Positions 13,530 through 16,449 of a DNA stretch of 16,449 nt are shown one piece after another. Below the pieces are notes generated by a model that saw only the letters and a program-made list of their open reading frames with translations, had not been told where the DNA came from and ran no database searches. The position numbers were made by a program, and so were the translations under genes. The stretch lies in assembly GCA_007117785.1 (NCBI GenBank), contig SKFV01000003.1:1-16449 (forward strand), given 5' to 3'. Numbering within the stretch: position 1 is the stretch's first letter; each line of letters begins with the position of its first letter. This DNA is from Pseudomonas sp. GTDB lineage: Bacteria > Pseudomonadota > Gammaproteobacteria > Pseudomonadales > Pseudomonadaceae.

Positions 13530-15014
13530 TTAGAACAGGTACTGCATACGCAAGCCATAAACCCAGCCGTCATCCTTGAAGACATCTCGCTCGCCTTCGA
13601 GGTAGATCACATTGGCACGGATCAGGGTTTCCGGATTCAGATACCAATTCAGGCCACCAGTCCAGGTTTCCAGCTTCTGACCGCGACCCACCCGAGTGTG
13701 CTCTAGCGAGTCGGCAACCGAATAGCGGAATGCCAGTTCGAGAGCGCCGCGACCACCATTCTGCAGCGAGAAGTTCTGGTTCGGGCGGAGACGACCGAAG
13801 TCGCCACTGAAGGCACGATAAGGTTTCGACTCACCCGTGAGGAAATAACCGGTCTGGAAGTACCAGCCATCCTGAGTCAGCGAGCTGCGATCTGTGCGGT
13901 TGGAGGCAGACAGGGCATCGGCCAGCGCATCACGGTCGATATCCAGATCGACTCGCACATATTCCGTCTGCATCCACCAGGGGCCTCGGCCGGCTGCCAG
14001 TTCCAGACCGCTGCGGGTGTAATTGTCGATGGCTACCAGGTCATCTCGGCCGATCAGGCGGGCATCGATGGCACGCGTGCCTTCACGGGTGCGCAAACGA
14101 ACTTCGTTGAGCTGACCGGTATCACGGTTCTTCGCGTTACTGCGGTAGTTGAAGCTACCGCCCAGGTGCACAAAGTCTGTTCCGTCCAGGTAAGGCGCGA
14201 CGGACAGGCGGCCGCCAATGGCCCAGCCTTCCTGTACTTCACGGTCATACTCGATGCCACCACCAAAAATACCAATGGCGCCGTACCAGTTCGGCTTGAT
14301 GGTTTCAAACATCAGGCCTGGCTCGCGATTGGTCTTGTAGGCATCCACTGCGGTTGAGCGTTCCATGAAGGTGATATAGCGCGAGCTGGTGGCGTACTCC
14401 ATGGTGAAGGGTTCTTTGAAGTAGCCGGCAGCCAGGCGGCCATGCGGGGTCAGGTAGGCCAGATAAGCGTTGGCCAGATCTACTTCGTTTTCGGCAAAGT
14501 CGACTTCCAGCTGCCATTCCCAGTTTTCCTGGAATACCCCGAGGGCACCCAGGCGCACCCGACGCAAAATGACGCCGTAATTGGGGAATGAGTGTCCCTG
14601 GCGGGCAACATTCTGGATGTCATCACCAAAGTCTTGCCAGGCTGCATCCATTTGTACACGGCCACGGATACGGAAAATATCCTTGCCGTCCGCAGATTGC
14701 ACGCCAAAGGGAAAGGCGGAAATGTTCGGGCGGCTATCCTTGACGGGTTGGGTCGGTTCATAACCCATTTCGGCGCCGATCAGCTCTACCTTTTCACCGG
14801 CTGGTTCGGCGCGTGCTTCGGCGCGAATGGCATCGGCTTCAGCGGCACTGAGGATGCCCTTCTCCACCAGAATTTCCATCAGCCGTTCGGTTTCCGATGC
14901 ATGTGTGACTTGAGCCAGCCCCATACAGGCAGCTAGCAGAGCAATACCACTGACTTTTCCCAGAGACATTCCGGGGCGACTGGTTTTTTTGGCTTCCTTG
15001 ATTGTACGATGCAT
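13530..15014 (-). CDS. OprO/OprP-family outer membrane porin
   Basis: A 494-residue porin of the phosphate-selective porin O/P family, forming a channel in the outer membrane. It has a long signal peptide ending near THA-S at residues 38-40. An N-terminal helical segment follows (ERLMEILVEKGILSAAEADAIRAEARAE), as in OprP/OprO-like proteins. The beta barrel runs from about residue 105 to the C-terminal phenylalanine (MQYLF), the outer-membrane insertion signal. Barrel segments such as RIRGRVQMDAAWQDFG, VRLGALGVFQENWEWQLEVDFAEN and LAAGYFKEPFTMEYATSSRYITFMERS are typical of the family. Start: ATG 15014 with GGGAG seven bases upstream is preferred over GTG 15017. Lying just upstream of tctC-tctB and tctA, it more likely passes an organic anion than phosphate, which is inference. 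A dyad at 15075-15092 may be its operator. Confidence 0.9.
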   Translation of the reverse strand: MHRTIKEAKKTSRPGMSLGKVSGIALLAACMGLAQVTHASETERLMEILVEKGILSAAEADAIRAEARAEPAGEKVELIGAEMGYEPTQPVKDSRPNISAFPFGVQSADGKDIFRIRGRVQMDAAWQDFGDDIQNVARQGHSFPNYGVILRRVRLGALGVFQENWEWQLEVDFAENEVDLANAYLAYLTPHGRLAAGYFKEPFTMEYATSSRYITFMERSTAVDAYKTNREPGLMFETIKPNWYGAIGIFGGGIEYDREVQEGWAIGGRLSVAPYLDGTDFVHLGGSFNYRSNAKNRDTGQLNEVRLRTREGTRAIDARLIGRDDLVAIDNYTRSGLELAAGRGPWWMQTEYVRVDLDIDRDALADALSASNRTDRSSLTQDGWYFQTGYFLTGESKPYRAFSGDFGRLRPNQNFSLQNGGRGALELAFRYSVADSLEHTRVGRGQKLETWTGGLNWYLNPETLIRANVIYLEGERDVFKDDGWVYGLRMQYLF

Positions 15015-15074
15015 CACGCAACTCCCATTGTTGATTATGCGATCAGTATTGGCCTGTTTATCCTAGAAAGCAGA

Positions 15075-15092
15075 TGTGACAGGTGTGTTACA
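15075..15092. promoter_or_regulatory. Dyad upstream of the porin gene, candidate operator
   Basis: TGTGACA (15075-15081), ggtg, TGTTACA (15086-15092) is an inverted repeat with 6 of 7 positions complementary. It lies 61-78 bases upstream of ATG 15014. The half-site spacing does not fit CRP/Vfr (TGTGA-N6-TCACA). TAGGAT on the minus strand at about 15061-15066 could be a weak -10. No convincing -35 is seen, which would suit an activator-dependent promoter. Confidence 0.3.
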
Positions 15093-15134
15093 TCAATGTG
15101 AAGACCGCCAAAAAAGAGAGGTATTCACGCGGGG

Positions 15135-15605
15135 TTACCAGGTAGTGAAAGGCTTCTTTTTCAGTGATGAGTTGTAATAACGGGTTTCACCGGTTACTTC
15201 TTCGCCCAGCCAGTCAGGTTGCTCAAAGACCTCATCAGGGGCGTTAAGCTCGACTTCTGCCATGACCAGCCCAGCATTCTCTCCGGCAAACTCATCAACT
15301 TCGAAAGTGTGTTGGCCTACGGGTACCAGGTAGCGAACCTTGTCGATGATCCCCGGTTCGCAGAGTGACAGCAGGGCCTCGGCATCGCTGATGCTTATTT
15401 CTTGCTCCCACTCGAAGCGGCTTGTACCACTCTGGTCCCCTATACCTTTGATGGTCAGGTAGCCACTGTTGCCTTTAATGCGCACGCGCACAGTGCGTTC
15501 CGGGGCGGATTGCAAATAGCCTTGCTTGATATGTTTGTGCGAACTGGCCGCTTCGCGATAGGCATCATTGCGAACCAGGAACTTGCGCTCGATTTCCATG
15601 GCCAT
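15135..15605 (-). CDS. CYTH-domain triphosphate tunnel enzyme
   Basis: A 156-residue single-domain CYTH protein (triphosphate tunnel metalloenzyme family), cytoplasmic. The family signature ExExK is E4-E6-K8 in MAMEIERKFL. Other tunnel residues are visible in order: R40 and R42 (RTVRVRIKG), K53 (YLTIKG), E66/E68 (FEWEQ), K89 and R91 (DKVRYLV), E102/D104/E105 (FEVDEF) and E117/E119 (AEVEL). Bacterial relatives of this size hydrolyse inorganic tripolyphosphate or have adenylate cyclase or thiamine-triphosphatase activity. Tripolyphosphatase is the best guess, untested here. The ribosome site GAGGGAT lies inside the last codons of the preceding gene, whose stop is 3 bases from this start, so the two are translationally coupled. 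No clear terminator follows before the porin gene 120 bases on. Confidence 0.88.
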   Translation of the reverse strand: MAMEIERKFLVRNDAYREAASSHKHIKQGYLQSAPERTVRVRIKGNSGYLTIKGIGDQSGTSRFEWEQEISISDAEALLSLCEPGIIDKVRYLVPVGQHTFEVDEFAGENAGLVMAEVELNAPDEVFEQPDWLGEEVTGETRYYNSSLKKKPFTTW

Positions 15606-15608
15606 AAT

Positions 15609-16241
15609 TCATCCCTCACCATAAACAAGCTGGTCAGAACGCCAGCCGATAATGCGGCGAATAGCTTCGGGGTAACTGATGTTGTCATGCTCGGGTAGGC
15701 TGATCTGTTTAATAGTGTTGCGGATGTCGACAGGGTCTTCGGCTTCAACGGCCAATGAATAAACTTTTGCATCGTTGATCAGTACTTCAGCATATTCACA
15801 CAGGCAGTTGCCAATACGATAACCTTGGCGCACTTTGCTAACACGAACGGCGAGTAATTCGGGATGGTCATTTACTGCAGCCACCAGTGACAGTTCGTCT
15901 AATGCGTCTTCGTTAAGCGACAAGTCACCGTAGGCAAGAGCTTGTTGCAGTAGCGGCTGTATTTCTTTGACGCCCTTGGTCAGGGCTGTTTTGCTGGCTA
16001 CATCCCACTGATCCAGCGAGTTTTCTTGTTTCAGCAACACTTTGATATCCAGCATGCCGTTGCGGAGTTTGACATTGTGTCGCTGGTCACGAGGCGATAA
16101 TAAATAGACTTCGCTGGACTGTCTTGACCAGAATTTCTCCGGCACGGGCTCCGATAGCCGCGCCATCCGCTGATGCCAGAAGTTGAATCTTTGACCGAAA
16201 ATACGAAACTCGTAACGAGCGCTGACTGCTTGAATAGACAT
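15609..16241 (-). CDS. Divergent CYTH-like protein, function unknown
   Basis: A 210-residue soluble protein. I do not recognise a named family with certainty, but its pattern resembles a degenerate CYTH/triphosphate-tunnel fold. It opens with YEFRIFG (E11, R13), followed by NVKLRNGMLDIKVLL (K58, R60, K67), RVSKVRQGYRI (132-143), then CEYAEVLI and SLAVEAEDP (E149, E152, E166, E168), and ends with YPEAIRRIIGWR. This order of alternating basic and acidic strands mirrors the gene just downstream. However, the ExExK start is reduced to E-x-R, so catalysis may differ or be lost. ATG 16241 has AGGGAT seven bases upstream. It is the first gene of a two-gene operon with the canonical CYTH gene, with 3 bases between stop and start. 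The promoter is at 16309-16338. A regulatory or substrate-binding partner of the CYTH enzyme is an inference. Confidence 0.75.
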   Translation of the reverse strand: MSIQAVSARYEFRIFGQRFNFWHQRMARLSEPVPEKFWSRQSSEVYLLSPRDQRHNVKLRNGMLDIKVLLKQENSLDQWDVASKTALTKGVKEIQPLLQQALAYGDLSLNEDALDELSLVAAVNDHPELLAVRVSKVRQGYRIGNCLCEYAEVLINDAKVYSLAVEAEDPVDIRNTIKQISLPEHDNISYPEAIRRIIGWRSDQLVYGEG

Positions 16242-16308
16242 GCTGCATCCCTGGGTGTTGTCTAACTACCGCGCACTTCAATGCAAATGAAATTCCTTAG
16301 CTGTTTAA

Positions 16309-16338
16309 CCTATAGTCTAATATTTTGTACCTTGTCAA
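16309..16338 (-). promoter_or_regulatory. Sigma70 promoter of the CYTH operon
   Basis: On the minus strand a perfect -35, TTGACA (16333-16338), and TATAGG (16309-16314; 4/6 to -10) are 18 bases apart. Transcription would start near 16302, giving a leader of about 60 bases before ATG 16241. Confidence 0.55.
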
Positions 16339-16358
16339 ATGCTTGGATGAGCGACACT

Positions 16359-16386
16359 TTGTCATAGGGTGTCTGCTCTATAATAT
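16359..16386 (+). promoter_or_regulatory. Candidate divergent promoter reading out of the window
   Basis: TTGTCA (16359-16364) and TAATAT (16381-16386) are 16 bases apart on the plus strand within the AT-rich stretch 16378-16392. Transcription would begin near 16393 and run off the right edge. The transcript would include a bulged stem-loop (16421-16442). No start codon with a ribosome site is visible before the edge, so the product is unknown. Confidence 0.4.
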
Positions 16387-16449
16387 ATATAGCGGCTGCA
16401 CCGAAGCAGGAGCCCCCCTCCCAGGTATTTATTGAATACTGGTTAAAAC

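Noticed and set aside
15075..15092. CRP/Vfr site upstream of the porin
   Set aside because: The half-sites are too far apart (8 rather than 6 bases between TGTGA-like and TCACA-like arms), so it is listed only as an unassigned dyad.
15093..15134. Intrinsic terminator after the CYTH gene, suggested by a six-T run on the minus strand
   Set aside because: The only stem before the T run is about four base pairs (GGTA/TACC) with a long loop, too weak to call.

Overview
The window looks like a chromosomal segment of a gammaproteobacterium in or near Pseudomonas (a marine Halopseudomonas-type lineage is my guess). Reasons: moderately high GC with pseudomonad-style codon use; a TctCBA-type transporter paired with an OprO/OprP-family porin; an RlhA-type U32 protein; and an Hcp very like the 172-residue Vibrio/Pseudomonas Hcp. 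I see no IS element, tRNA, rRNA, CRISPR array or phage gene.

Layout. Bases 1-1290 (+): a flavodoxin-fold NAD(P)H-dependent reductase with its own sigma70-type promoter, followed by a decayed 3' fragment of a LexA/S24-like domain. Bases 1287-3048: two unrelated short-chain dehydrogenases facing each other. Bases 3274-9428 (-): a coiled-coil lipoprotein, a membrane-bound PAS-GGDEF diguanylate cyclase, an RlhA-like U32 protein and an ABM-domain membrane protein. They share a strand, but the gaps (73-225 bases) and the visible promoter elements suggest mostly separate units. Bases 9429-9811: a gene-free control region that reads as a sigma54 promoter with two distant dyads and an IHF-like site. 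It drives a solitary type VI secretion hcp gene (9812-10330), closed by a strong bidirectional terminator. Bases 10379-15014 (-): an OprO/P-like porin, then a rare fusion of the TctC binding protein with the TctB membrane subunit, overlapping tctA. Together these could carry an organic anion across both membranes. Bases 15135-16241 (-): two adjacent, translationally coupled CYTH/triphosphate-tunnel-like genes. Bases 16242-16449: an AT-rich region with candidate divergent promoters.

Most worth a second look: the sigma54-type control region of the orphan hcp, the TctC-TctB fusion with a strong terminator between it and its porin, the coupled pair of CYTH-like proteins, and the S24-like gene remnant. 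I do not see a clearly new multi-gene system. Functional assignments rest on reading motifs by eye, with no database search.
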